Assembly: GCF_016405855.1 (NCBI RefSeq)
Contig: NZ_JAEFCA010000010.1
Location: forward strand, 93,289 to 157,288
DNA from: Flavobacterium sp. IB48
Lineage (GTDB): Bacteria; Bacteroidota; Bacteroidia; Flavobacteriales; Flavobacteriaceae
Direction of reading: 5' to 3'
DNA length: 64,000 bases
How positions within the stretch are numbered: position 1 is the stretch's first letter; each line of letters starts with the position of its first letter. A program made the translations under genes and the position numbers. This document shows positions 1 through 8,166 of this stretch, piece after piece. A model generated the notes under the pieces. It saw only the letters and a program-made list of their open reading frames with translations, searched no databases and was not told the DNA's origin.

Positions 1-82
1 AATAGTCTTTAGGATACTGCGTTTGAGCAAATATAGAATTACAAATCAAAAGGGTAAGTACAGCGAATCTCATAAGCAACAT
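1..82 (-). CDS. N-terminal fragment of an exported protein, probably M23 metallopeptidase
   Basis: Only the first 27 codons are inside the window; the gene runs off the left edge. The start is ATG at 80-82 or, in frame, 71-73. The visible peptide is a signal sequence ending in an Ala-Gln type cleavage site (IFAQ), followed by TQYPKDY. A YPKDY motif just after the signal peptide is, from memory, usual at the N-terminus of flavobacterial M23 peptidoglycan endopeptidases, and such a gene commonly lies beside zapA in this group. The assignment rests on that context and on very few residues. Any other exported protein is possible. Confidence 0.45.
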   Translation of the reverse strand, partial: MLLMRFAVLTLLICNSIFAQTQYPKDY

Positions 83-195
83 TTTTGCTAAGATAAATAA
101 AAATAAGCCAATAAAAGCAGGAAAAGATTTACAATTTCACAATTAATTGAATTACATATATTTATCTATTTTAATGTAAAAAAATCGATAAAAAA

Positions 196-225
196 TTGCA
201 TTAATAAAAAGGAATATTAACTTTG
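196..225 (+). promoter_or_regulatory. Promoter of the zapA operon
   Basis: TTG at 196-198, a 19-nt spacer and TAACTTTG at 218-225 match the Bacteroidota primary-sigma consensus TTG-N19-TAnnTTTG exactly. It lies 28 bases before the first start codon at 254 and should drive the coiled-coil gene, zapA, the 6S-like RNA and perhaps rny. Confidence 0.75.
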
Positions 226-253
226 TATGATTAAGTAATGAATAGGATGTATA

Positions 254-544
254 ATGAGTGTAATTGCAGAAATAATTGATACTCTTGAATATAAAGTTGA
301 AAAGCTTTTTGAGAAATCAAAAGGCTTGGAGCAAAACAATCAAGTATTACGATTAGAATTAGCCAAAGCTGCGCAAATTATCCAGAAACAATCTGAGGAA
401 ATGGAAGCTTTGAAGAAGCAAAATGAAACACTTAAGATAGCCAATTCGTTGCTTGGCAGCGACAATAATAAGAGAGAGACAAAGCTTAAAATAAATTCAT
501 TAATTCGCGAAATTGATTACTGTATAGCACAACTATCAGATTAA
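254..544 (+). CDS. Small coiled-coil protein upstream of zapA
   Basis: A 96-residue cytoplasmic protein, strongly charged, with heptad-like leucine/isoleucine spacing through roughly residues 10-75, so a predicted coiled coil. There is no signal peptide or membrane segment. It lies directly behind a consensus promoter and ends 4 bases before zapA, so the two are surely co-transcribed. I do not recognise a named family. The position and coiled-coil character suggest a cell-division partner of ZapA, analogous in form to ZapB, but this is inference only. Confidence 0.75.
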   Translation: MSVIAEIIDTLEYKVEKLFEKSKGLEQNNQVLRLELAKAAQIIQKQSEEMEALKKQNETLKIANSLLGSDNNKRETKLKINSLIREIDYCIAQLSD

Positions 545-548
545 TAAC

Positions 549-842
549 ATGGACGGAAAGCTTAGAATTAAAATATCAATTGCCGACCGCGTTTACCCAC
601 TTACGGTTGAACCCGCTCAAGAAGAAGGACTTAGAAGTGCTTCTAAAAAAATTGATGCCATGATCAAGCAATTCGAAGAAAATTACGCGGTTCGTGACAA
701 ACAAGATGTTCTAGCAATGTGTGCATTACAATTTGCATCGCAAGTAGAACAAAAACAGATTGACAATACAATCGATGGAGAAGAGACTATCGAAAGAATT
801 AAAAGATTAAATACGCTTTTAGATCAATATCTCGAAAAATAA
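549..842 (+). CDS. zapA: Cell division protein ZapA
   Basis: A 97-residue protein with the ZapA layout: an N-terminal beta-rich head (KLRIKISIADRVYPLTV) followed by a long C-terminal helix (about residues 50-97) for coiled-coil tetramerisation. ZapA binds FtsZ at midcell and bundles its filaments. The length is normal for the family. It follows the small coiled-coil gene by 4 bases and is followed by a structured non-coding region (6S-like) and rny, an arrangement found in many bacteria where ssrS lies downstream of zapA. Confidence 0.9.
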   Translation: MDGKLRIKISIADRVYPLTVEPAQEEGLRSASKKIDAMIKQFEENYAVRDKQDVLAMCALQFASQVEQKQIDNTIDGEETIERIKRLNTLLDQYLEK

Positions 843-849
843 ACGTTCT

Positions 850-1031
850 TTACAGAAACTAAGATACTGCCTACATTAGTTCACAATTGGTAAACTCAAC
901 ACTAACAATTTAGAATGAGCAAATCGTCGCTACTATAGTATGCCCTCCATTTGGCTGGGAAACTTGAACAGTGAGTTAGCTCAAAACTTGTCTTTACGAG
1001 TTTATACAAGCAATTAATGTAGGCTTTTTTT
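850..1031 (+). ncRNA. ssrS: Probable 6S RNA (SsrS)
   Basis: The 209 bases between zapA and rny hold no ORF but fold as a long rod. A perfect 10-bp closing stem pairs 869-878 with 1015-1024, a second stem pairs TAAACTC (891-897) with GAGTTTA (998-1004), and there is a less paired centre and an apical GC-rich part near 942-960. A T-run follows the closing stem directly (1025-1031), as in an intrinsic terminator. 6S RNA binds housekeeping RNA polymerase by mimicking an open promoter, and its gene often follows zapA. The identity is inferred from location and fold; exact ends are uncertain. Confidence 0.65.
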
Positions 1032-1051
1032 ATATATAAACCCTAACAAAC

Positions 1052-2611
1052 ATGGACATCATAACGATCATTATTGGTATTGTAGGTATTGCAGCAGGAT
1101 TTGCGATAGCTAAAATTATCGAGAAAAGTAATATTTCAAACCTAATTAAAAACGCTAAAAAAGAAGCAGCTTCTATCTTAAAAGACGCTAATTTGGAGGC
1201 CGAAAATATCAAAAAAGATAAAATTCTTCAAGCAAAAGAGCGTTTTATCGAACTTAAATCTGAGCACGAACAAGTTATTTTAGCACGTGATAAAAAAGTT
1301 GCTGAAGTAGAAAAACGCGTGCGCGATAAAGAATCTCAAGTTTCTAACGAACTTTCTAAAGCTAAAAAAGTAAACGAAGATTACGAATCTAAAACAGCTG
1401 AATACAATAACAAAATTGAAGTTTTAGATAAAAAACAAGCTGAAGTTGACAAACTTCACAAAAGCCAATTACAGCAATTAGAAGTAATTTCTGGTCTTTC
1501 TGCTGAAGAAGCAAAAGAGCAATTGGTAGAAGGTTTAAAAGCTGAAGCTAAAACAAAAGCAATGTCTCATATTCAAGAAACTATTGAAGAGGCAAAATTG
1601 ACTGCACAGCAAGAAGCTAAAAAAATAATCATCAACACTATTCAGAGAGTTGGAACAGAAGAAGCAGTTGAAAATTGCGTTTCTGTTTTCAATATCGAAT
1701 CTGATGATGTAAAAGGTAGAATTATTGGTCGTGAAGGTCGTAACATTAGAGCTTTGGAAGCTGCAACTGGAGTTGAAATCATTGTAGACGATACACCAGA
1801 AGCTATCATTCTTTCTTGTTTTGATCCTGTTCGTAGAGAAATTGCTCGTTTGTCTTTACACAAATTAGTTACTGACGGACGTATTCACCCAGCTCGTATC
1901 GAAGAAGTTGTTGCTAAAACAGCAAAACAAATTGATGACGAAATTATTGAAGTTGGAAAACGTACTGTTATCGACTTAGGAATTCATGGTTTACACCCAG
2001 AATTAATTAAAGTTGTAGGTAGAATGAAATACCGTTCTTCTTACGGACAAAACTTATTACAGCACTCAAGAGAAGTTTCTAAACTTTGCGGTATCATGGC
2101 AGCAGAATTAGGACTAAATGTAAAACTTGCAAAAAGAGCTGGTTTATTACACGATATCGGAAAAGTGCCAGATACAGAAAGTGATTTACCTCACGCACTT
2201 TTAGGTATGCAATGGGCAGAGAAATACGGTGAAAAAGAAGAAGTTTGCAACGCCATTGGAGCTCACCACGATGAGATTGAAATGAAATCTTTACTATCTC
2301 CAATTATTCAAGTTTGTGATGCTATTTCTGGAGCTAGACCAGGTGCAAGACGCCAAGTTCTAGATTCTTACATTCAGCGTTTGAAAGATCTTGAAGATGT
2401 TGCTTACGGATTTAGCGGTGTTAAAAATGCTTACGCTATCCAAGCCGGTAGAGAGCTTCGTGTAATTGTAGAAAGCGAAAAAGTTTCTGATGATAATGCT
2501 GCAAACTTATCTTTCGAAATTTCGCAAAAAATTCAAACAGAAATGACTTATCCTGGACAAGTAAAAGTTACAGTTATTAGAGAAACTAGAGCTGTAAATA
2601 TTGCTAAATAA
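1052..2611 (+). CDS. rny: Ribonuclease Y
   Basis: A 519-residue endoribonuclease that starts mRNA decay at the membrane. Domains in order: an N-terminal membrane helix (residues about 3-22), a long charged coiled coil (about 30-200), a KH RNA-binding domain with IIGREGRNIRALE (about 225-240), and an HD domain with the metal-binding LLHDIGK motif (about residue 368). The length matches the family (about 520). It follows the 6S-like RNA after its T-run, so it may be read through from the zapA promoter. A strong hairpin at 2632-2660 ends the unit. Conservation is high and there is no anomaly. Confidence 0.97.
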   Translation: MDIITIIIGIVGIAAGFAIAKIIEKSNISNLIKNAKKEAASILKDANLEAENIKKDKILQAKERFIELKSEHEQVILARDKKVAEVEKRVRDKESQVSNELSKAKKVNEDYESKTAEYNNKIEVLDKKQAEVDKLHKSQLQQLEVISGLSAEEAKEQLVEGLKAEAKTKAMSHIQETIEEAKLTAQQEAKKIIINTIQRVGTEEAVENCVSVFNIESDDVKGRIIGREGRNIRALEAATGVEIIVDDTPEAIILSCFDPVRREIARLSLHKLVTDGRIHPARIEEVVAKTAKQIDDEIIEVGKRTVIDLGIHGLHPELIKVVGRMKYRSSYGQNLLQHSREVSKLCGIMAAELGLNVKLAKRAGLLHDIGKVPDTESDLPHALLGMQWAEKYGEKEEVCNAIGAHHDEIEMKSLLSPIIQVCDAISGARPGARRQVLDSYIQRLKDLEDVAYGFSGVKNAYAIQAGRELRVIVESEKVSDDNAANLSFEISQKIQTEMTYPGQVKVTVIRETRAVNIAK

Positions 2612-2631
2612 TCTAAGGAATCATAAATAAA

Positions 2632-2667
2632 ACAAAAGGCTGTCAATGACAGCCTTTTGTTTTTTAT
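2632..2667. terminator. Bidirectional terminator between rny and the histidine kinase
   Basis: ACAAAAGGCTGTCA (2632-2645) pairs with TGACAGCCTTTTGT (2647-2660) and is flanked by T-runs on both strands. It sits between two convergent genes. Confidence 0.85.
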
Positions 2668-2681
2668 CTCTATTTCAAGTT

Positions 2682-4202
2682 TTACATATCATTAAAAATG
2701 ATTTTAAAGCTGGTCCCCACTCCTACTTCACTTTCTACTTCAACCGTTCCTTTCATGGCTTCAATTTGATTTCTCGTAATATACAATCCTATTCCGCGAG
2801 CTTCTTCATGCTTATGAAATGTTTTATACATTCCAAACATTAAATCACCATATACTTTTAAATCGATTCCAAGTCCGTTATCTGTAATTGTAAGCGATTT
2901 AAAACCTTCTGGCTCTATAGCAAAATCAAAAGTAATTACTGGATCTCGATCTGGATGTGCATATTTAATTGCATTTGTCGTAAAATTGAGCAAAACGCTT
3001 TCCATATACGCCGGATTAAAATTAATCGTGAGGTACTTTGGAACGTTATTCACAATAGTCACTTTTCGCTGCTTATCATAACCTTTAATAGTCGATATCG
3101 TCTTTTCGATATACTCGCAAAGTTTTAGCGGAACAACTGCAATATTAATATTACTTTGTGTTTTTACAATTTGAGTAAGATTTGAAATCGTTTCATTCAA
3201 ATCGTTTGAAACGGTTCTCAAATGTTCCAGCATTTCGGCTACAGTTTGCTTATTCACATCAGCATCTATAAAATCTAAAATTGATTTTATGTTTCCAGCC
3301 TGCGTATTTAAATTATGAGAAACAATATGAGAGAAGTTCAGCAAACGACTGTTCTGATCACTATACAATTTCATTGTTTTCACAAGTTCGAGTTCTTTCT
3401 CTTTTTGAGCCGAAACATCAGTATGAGTTCCAATTACACGCAAAGGCCTTCCGTTTTCATCACGTTTAATTACTTTTCCTCGATCTAAAATCCACTTATA
3501 GTTACCACTAGAAGTCATTACACGATGATAATTTTCGTAAAACGGAATCTTATTATCAAAATGTTCGTGAATATCAGAGTAATATTTGGGAAGATCATCA
3601 GGATGTACAATTTTATCCCAACGCTCAGGATCATCAAAAATATCAGTCGATTCTAATTCTAAAATTTTAAGAGACAAAGAAGAGTAAAAGACACTATTTG
3701 TAACCATATCCCAATCCCAAATTCCGACTGTAGAAGCATCTAAAGCAAATTGAAAACGCTCTTCAGAAATTCTAAGTTTTTCTTCTTTATCCTTTATTTC
3801 GGTAATATCCGAAACATGACCATAGAAAATTACATTTCCATTTATAGAAGATTCCGTTTTAGAGGTAACTTTAAACCATCGAATCCCTTTTTTTGGAAGC
3901 ACAGCTCTAAACTCAATTTCCCATGGCTTTATTTCTTTCCTAGCTTTGACCAAAGACTGAAAAAAAAGTTCACGATCCTGCGGAAGAATTCGATCGTAGA
4001 TTACAAACTTTATATCATTATTAAAATCCGCGGCAGAAAGTTCAAATATCTCATCTGCCGATTTACTTACGAGAGGAAAAGTATAATTATTATCGGGATC
4101 AATACTAAATTGAAAAAGCAGGTCGGGCATTTCGGCCAACAATTTTTTATAAAAATTATTTACCTCCAAGCAATCGTCATTTCCATACAAATCAAAAACC
4201 AT
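2682..4202 (-). CDS. PAS-domain sensor histidine kinase
   Basis: A 506-residue soluble sensor kinase with two PAS domains (about residues 15-137 and 145-268). The second carries the PAC-like HPDD and GxxRWI-type segment seen as NYKWILDRG. A dimerisation helix pair follows with the phospho-acceptor in FSHIVSHNLNT (His296). The HATPase_c domain (about 380-505) has an N-box NFTTNAIKYA, G1 box DNGLGID and GIGLYI. No membrane segment or signal peptide is visible, so it senses a cytoplasmic signal. No response regulator is adjacent, making it an orphan kinase. The H-box departs from the usual HExRTP. It converges on rny across a shared terminator. Confidence 0.9.
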   Translation of the reverse strand: MVFDLYGNDDCLEVNNFYKKLLAEMPDLLFQFSIDPDNNYTFPLVSKSADEIFELSAADFNNDIKFVIYDRILPQDRELFFQSLVKARKEIKPWEIEFRAVLPKKGIRWFKVTSKTESSINGNVIFYGHVSDITEIKDKEEKLRISEERFQFALDASTVGIWDWDMVTNSVFYSSLSLKILELESTDIFDDPERWDKIVHPDDLPKYYSDIHEHFDNKIPFYENYHRVMTSSGNYKWILDRGKVIKRDENGRPLRVIGTHTDVSAQKEKELELVKTMKLYSDQNSRLLNFSHIVSHNLNTQAGNIKSILDFIDADVNKQTVAEMLEHLRTVSNDLNETISNLTQIVKTQSNINIAVVPLKLCEYIEKTISTIKGYDKQRKVTIVNNVPKYLTINFNPAYMESVLLNFTTNAIKYAHPDRDPVITFDFAIEPEGFKSLTITDNGLGIDLKVYGDLMFGMYKTFHKHEEARGIGLYITRNQIEAMKGTVEVESEVGVGTSFKIIFNDM

Positions 4203-4348
4203 ATGCTACTTTTTTATGTAAATAAAATATTCAGAACTTATTTGGAAAAGCAAAAACAAACTGCAATGCTTTATTTTACTCCAGTTAAAAACAAAATTTT
4301 AACACAATATATAAATTTATAGAACAAAAAAACACAATTCTACAAAAA

Positions 4349-5245
4349 TTATTTCCTAGGATGAAAACTATGCATTACTTCTTTTAGAAAACTGCGATCC
4401 AAATGCACATAGATTTCTGTTGTTGTAATAGACTCATGCCCCAACATTAATTGAATAGATCTTAAGTCTGCACCATTCTCAAGCAAATGTGTAGCAAAAG
4501 AATGCCTTAACGTATGCGGACTTATATTCTTTTTAAGCCCCACTTTCTCTGCAAGATCTTTTATTATAGTAAAAACCATTGCACGTGTTAACTGATTTCC
4601 TCTTCTGTTTAAGAATAAAGTATCTTCGGCTCCTTTTTTTATAATGAGATTGCAACGAATCGCATTTCTATATATATCAATATATTTTTGAGTTAGAGGT
4701 CCAATTGGAACAAATCTTTCTTTATTTCCTTTTCCAGTAATTTTAATAAATCCTTCATCAAAAAAGAGATCAGAAATTTTAAGCGAAATCAATTCAGAAA
4801 CACGTAAGCCACAGCCATATAAAGTTTCGAGCATCGCTCTATTTCGTTCGCCCTCGTTAGTACTTAAGTCGATGGTTTCAATCAAAGCATCAATTTCCTG
4901 AAGTGATAAAGTATCTGGTAGCTTACGGCCAGTCTTTGGAGCTTCAATTAATTCTAACGGATTATCGTTTCTATAATCTTCAAAAACCAGATAATTAAAA
5001 AAACTTTTAAGTCCAGAAATAATCCTTGCCTGCGACCTCGGATTAACTTCTTTGGCTACCGAATAAATAAATTGCTGTAAAGTTTCGTCGGAAATTTTTA
5101 TTGGAGAAACATCAATCTGATTGGTTTCTAAAAACAGACATAAACGTTCAATATCAAAGCCGTAGTTTTCGATCGTATTTTTAGACAAACCTCTCTCAAT
5201 CCTTAAGTATGATTGATAATCTTTTATATATCTACTCCAATTCAT
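4349..5245 (-). CDS. xerD: Tyrosine recombinase XerD
   Basis: A 298-residue site-specific recombinase that with XerC-type partners resolves chromosome dimers at dif. An N-terminal SAM-like DNA-binding domain (about 1-85) is followed by the catalytic domain with all key residues: Arg148 (GCGLRVSE), Lys172, His244 and Arg247 (ISPHTLRH), His270 (LGH) and Tyr279. The start is placed at the ATG at 5243-5245 (MNWSRY). An in-frame ATG at 5308 would put 21 extra residues across the terminator hairpin of the next gene (5279-5302), which is unlikely. It is a single-copy chromosomal gene, with no integrase-type context or att repeats seen. Confidence 0.93.
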   Translation of the reverse strand: MNWSRYIKDYQSYLRIERGLSKNTIENYGFDIERLCLFLETNQIDVSPIKISDETLQQFIYSVAKEVNPRSQARIISGLKSFFNYLVFEDYRNDNPLELIEAPKTGRKLPDTLSLQEIDALIETIDLSTNEGERNRAMLETLYGCGLRVSELISLKISDLFFDEGFIKITGKGNKERFVPIGPLTQKYIDIYRNAIRCNLIIKKGAEDTLFLNRRGNQLTRAMVFTIIKDLAEKVGLKKNISPHTLRHSFATHLLENGADLRSIQLMLGHESITTTEIYVHLDRSFLKEVMHSFHPRK

Positions 5246-5273
5246 ATCTACAAAGTAAGTGATTTTTTGGCAT

Positions 5274-5302
5274 AAAAAAACCTTCCTTAAAAAAGGAAGG
5301 TT
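5274..5302 (-). terminator. Terminator of the outer-membrane barrel gene at 5324
   Basis: On the minus strand an 8-10 bp stem (5293-5302 with 5279-5288), AAGGAAGG against CCTTCCTT, is followed by seven T. It separates the barrel gene from xerD and fixes the xerD start downstream. Confidence 0.85.
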
Positions 5303-5323
5303 CTTCAAATATTTTTTAATTTC

Positions 5324-5902
5324 TTAATTAAATTTATAAGCTGCAGTTATAGCAAAAACACTATTTTTTGGGCTATCATAATATTCATCCCAAGTGTCTG
5401 CATTGTTATCTGCTATATTAGACAAACCTACTGTGTAACGTGCACCAACTGAGAAATTATCTGTAAAGTTATATCCTAATCCAAAGTTAAATCCTGTATC
5501 AACAGATTTGAAACCATCTTTAACATCTTCTCCATCACTTTTCGCAGAAACTAAAAATCCTATTTGTGGACCCGCCTCAGCAGTAAATTGTTTTGTTATA
5601 TAAAACTTCGCTAAAACAGGAACGTTAATATAATTTAATTTAGTATCATACTTATCACCAGCAAATTTCAATTTAGCACCTTGCGTAGAAAACAAAACCT
5701 CTGGCTGAATAGCTAATCTTTCAATAACTTTAATCTCAGCGAAACCTCCAACTTGAAAACCTACTAAAGAGCTAGCATCCCAATAATTTCCACCAGCAAA
5801 AGTTGTGATATTAAGACCTCCTTTTACTCCAAATCTTGTTGACTGAGCATTTGCAAATGTAAAAGCCATAATTGCAATGGCAGATAAAATAATTTTTTTC
5901 AT
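5324..5902 (-). CDS. Outer-membrane beta-barrel protein (PorT/OMP_b-brl_2-like)
   Basis: A 192-residue protein with a signal peptide (MKKIILSAIAIMAFTFANAQ, cleavage after Ala-Gln) and then alternating amphipathic strands rich in Gly and aromatic residues, ending in AAYKFN, a barrel-type C-terminus. It is probably an eight-stranded small barrel of the Bacteroidota porin-family/OMP_b-brl_2 group. The protein at 6898-7458 is a clear paralogue: same SIQPEVLFSTQGA / SIQPELLYTTQGA block, same KFYITK / KIYMTK followed by a GPQ(I/A)xFLVS block. The substrate or function is unknown. It is transcribed alone with its own terminator. Confidence 0.85.
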   Translation of the reverse strand: MKKIILSAIAIMAFTFANAQSTRFGVKGGLNITTFAGGNYWDASSLVGFQVGGFAEIKVIERLAIQPEVLFSTQGAKLKFAGDKYDTKLNYINVPVLAKFYITKQFTAEAGPQIGFLVSAKSDGEDVKDGFKSVDTGFNFGLGYNFTDNFSVGARYTVGLSNIADNNADTWDEYYDSPKNSVFAITAAYKFN

Positions 5903-6040
5903 TCTAAATTTGTTTTGGGTTAAATTTAATTAGCCAAATATAAAAATATTCTTCATAAATCTATATTAGGAATTTAACAAATAAAATAGTAACTATTACA
6001 TTATTTGTTAATTTTAGATTAAGCAAACTAAAATAAAAGC

Positions 6041-6072
6041 AAAAGCCCTTCCATTTCTGGAAAGGCTCTTAA
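6041..6072 (-). terminator. Terminator of the barrel gene at 6093
   Basis: A minus-strand hairpin AGCCTTTCC/GGAAGGGCT (one mismatch) is followed by a T-rich stretch, directly after the stop codon of the gene at 6093-6608. Confidence 0.6.
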
Positions 6073-6092
6073 AAAACACTATTAACTAAATA

Positions 6093-6608
6093 TTAGAAGT
6101 GTAATGCAAAACCGATGTTTAATTGGAAAACATCTTTTCCGTAATCTTCATTTAAAGTAATATTGTAACGAAGACCTGGTTCAATAGATATGTTTTTTCC
6201 AACAAACCAAGCATATCCTCCTTGTAAACCTAAGTAAGAAGGATTTTCATTAGCATCTTTAATACTTGCTCCTGTGTAAGAAGCTTCAAGAGGAAATTTA
6301 TTTAATAAATAATATTTCGCTCCCACTTTATAAGAAAATGCATTTGAGCTATGACCAAAGTCATTATAACCTAAACCAGCTTTAACAGCTAAATTATTGG
6401 CAACAAAGTAACCAGCTTCAGCTCCTAAACCCCATTCAGTCTCTCCATCTCTAGATGACAAATGAAAACTAGTATTGCCAACATTTGCATCAGCACCACC
6501 GAAAGCTGTATTAGCTTCAATTAACCATTTTCCTTTTGCTGTCTGTTCTTGAGCATTAGCCCATCCAAAAGATAATACTGCAATAGCAGCTAAAACAATT
6601 TTTTTCAT
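6093..6608 (-). CDS. Outer-membrane beta-barrel protein
   Basis: A 171-residue protein with signal peptide MKKIVLAAIAVLSFGWANAQ and then a Gly/aromatic strand pattern ending in LNIGFALHF, with the terminal Phe typical of outer-membrane barrels. It has no clear blockwise similarity to the two SIQPE-type barrels beside it, apart from the signal peptide and the GLRYNITL-like strand, so it belongs to another small-barrel family. It is a monocistronic unit with a terminator on its 3' side. Function unknown. Confidence 0.8.
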   Translation of the reverse strand: MKKIVLAAIAVLSFGWANAQEQTAKGKWLIEANTAFGGADANVGNTSFHLSSRDGETEWGLGAEAGYFVANNLAVKAGLGYNDFGHSSNAFSYKVGAKYYLLNKFPLEASYTGASIKDANENPSYLGLQGGYAWFVGKNISIEPGLRYNITLNEDYGKDVFQLNIGFALHF

Positions 6609-6845
6609 AATTTTTAAAATATTATTTGATTAATACTTCGCAAAACTAAGATTACACTTACAAAATAAACTCCACAACAAGCTTAAAAAGTATTAAAATA
6701 AGACAGAAAAAAATTACCAAAAAAAGAGCTGATTTTCAGATTAGTAAAAGATTATAAACCGCTTTAAAACCTTAAAATTTACTTTTCGGTGGGAATTTTA
6801 TTAATTATTTAATCGAAAATATAATGCAATAAAATGCTAAATATG

Positions 6846-6853
6846 TAGTTTTG
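6846..6853 (+). promoter_or_regulatory. -7 element before the barrel gene at 6898
   Basis: TAGTTTTG matches TAnnTTTG and lies 45 bases before the ATG. No good TTG is found 19 bases upstream. Confidence 0.45.
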
Positions 6854-6897
6854 ATCTATAAATAACATTTAAAATACCAATTTTTAAAAACCTTTTT

Positions 6898-7458
6898 ATG
6901 AAGAAAATATTTTTAGCAGCTGTTATGTTTATCGCAACATCAGCGGCAGTAAACGCACAATTTGTACAAATCGGGGTAAAAGCAGGGGTTAACTTTGCTA
7001 ATCAAACTGGAGGTTCTGACTTTAATGGAATTTCTGTTGACAAAGAAGGAATTACAAGTTACCACGCAGGTCTTGTAGCAGAACTTAAATTATTAGAAAA
7101 ATTCTCAATTCAGCCAGAACTTTTATATACTACTCAAGGAGCAACTTATAAAAATGCTGTTTCAGAATTTAAAAATGAAATGGGATATATTGCTATTCCA
7201 GTAATGGCAAAAATCTATATGACTAAATCTCTTAGTTTAGAACTTGGTCCACAGGCATCATTCCTTGTTAGCAATAAAAAAGAATTTGATGTTGCAGATC
7301 CAAAAACATTTGACTTTTCTCTTAACGCAGGTTTAGGATTAAAAGTTGTTGGAGGTCTTTTCGTTCAAGCTCGTTATGGTATTGGTTTGACAGAAATTTC
7401 AAAAGAAGCTGATTTTAAAAACTCTGTATTCCAACTTTCAGCTGGATACATGTTCTAA
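6898..7458 (+). CDS. Outer-membrane beta-barrel protein, paralogue of 5324-5902
   Basis: A 186-residue exported barrel with signal peptide MKKIFLAAVMFIATSAAVNAQ. Strand blocks (SIQPELLYTTQGATY, GYIAIPVMAKIYMTKSLSLELGPQASFLVS, FVQARYGIGLTEI) match the gene at 5324-5902 in order, showing an old duplication now split onto opposite strands around the unrelated barrel at 6093. The protein ends in QLSAGYMF, a barrel C-terminus. It is followed by a good terminator at 7481. Function unknown; probably a structural or stress-related outer-membrane protein. Confidence 0.85.
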   Translation: MKKIFLAAVMFIATSAAVNAQFVQIGVKAGVNFANQTGGSDFNGISVDKEGITSYHAGLVAELKLLEKFSIQPELLYTTQGATYKNAVSEFKNEMGYIAIPVMAKIYMTKSLSLELGPQASFLVSNKKEFDVADPKTFDFSLNAGLGLKVVGGLFVQARYGIGLTEISKEADFKNSVFQLSAGYMF

Positions 7459-7480
7459 AAATATATCACATACTTTTACA

Positions 7481-7512
7481 AAAACCGCCCTATTTATTAG
7501 TGCGGTTTTTTT
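7481..7512 (+). terminator. Terminator after the barrel gene at 6898
   Basis: AAAACCGC (7481-7488) pairs with GCGGTTTT (7502-7509) and is followed by a T-run. Confidence 0.8.
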
Positions 7513-7594
7513 TATTTTTACACTTACATGTGAAATGTCATTTGTAAAAATGTAAAATGCATTCACATCGCTTAATTAAAAAACAAATTACTTT

Positions 7595-8008
7595 ATGAAA
7601 ATCTGCATTATCAACGGACCAAATTTGAATCTTTTAGGAAAAAGAGAACCTGAAGTTTATGGAAGCCAAACTTTCGAAGATTATTTTGAAACGTTGAAAC
7701 AAAAATTTCCAAATATTGAACTTTCCTATTATCAAAGTAATATTGAAGGTGAACTGATTGGAAAAATTCAAGAATGCGGTTTTACTTTTGACGGAATCAT
7801 TTTGAATGCAGGTGCTTATACACATACTTCTATTGGTTTAGGAGATGCTATGAAAGCCGTTACAACTCCTGTAATCGAAGTGCATATTTCTAATACTTAT
7901 GCTAGAGAAAGCTTCAGACACCAATCTTATTTATCTGGAAATGCAAAAGGTGTTATTTTAGGTTTCGGACTTAAAAGTTACGAATTGGCTATTCAATCCT
8001 TTCTATAA
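7595..8008 (+). CDS. aroQ: Type II 3-dehydroquinate dehydratase
   Basis: A 137-residue enzyme converting 3-dehydroquinate to 3-dehydroshikimate in the shikimate pathway. Family blocks are all present: the N-terminal NGPNLNLLGKREPEVYG (catalytic Tyr of the lid in VYG), NAGAYTHTS for substrate binding, EVHISN with the catalytic His, and RESFRHQS. It is slightly shorter than the usual 145-150 residues at the C-terminus. No other aro gene is adjacent. An inverted repeat with arms at about 8025-8038 and 8053-8066 follows the stop and may end the transcript, though without a T-run. Confidence 0.95.
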   Translation: MKICIINGPNLNLLGKREPEVYGSQTFEDYFETLKQKFPNIELSYYQSNIEGELIGKIQECGFTFDGIILNAGAYTHTSIGLGDAMKAVTTPVIEVHISNTYARESFRHQSYLSGNAKGVILGFGLKSYELAIQSFL

Positions 8009-8140
8009 AAAACAATTTTATTGCACGAAGTTGGAATTACCAAAAACTAAAGAATTTCAACTTCGTTCAACTTGATATGTTATCTCATCTAATGTCTTAG
8101 AATTTAACAAATTATTAATAAGCTCAGATTTAACTTATTA

Positions 8141-8148
8141 TATTTTTG
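8141..8148 (+). promoter_or_regulatory. -7 element before the DUF5686 gene
   Basis: TATTTTTG fits TAnnTTTG, 18 bases before the ATG at 8167. No clear -33 TTG. Confidence 0.4.
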
Positions 8149-8166
8149 TAAGACAAGCCATACTAC

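Noticed and set aside
3750..4322. 190-codon plus-strand reading frame
   Set aside because: It is antisense to the histidine kinase PAS region and composed of Phe/Ile/Lys-rich low-information sequence.
4349..5245. Integrase of a mobile element
   Set aside because: Sequence and length are those of chromosomal XerD; no att-type repeats, tRNA target or cargo genes lie beside it.
5246..5308. N-terminal extension of XerD from the ATG at 5308
   Set aside because: It would be encoded by the terminator hairpin of the neighbouring gene, and XerD family length and N-terminus fit MNWSRY.
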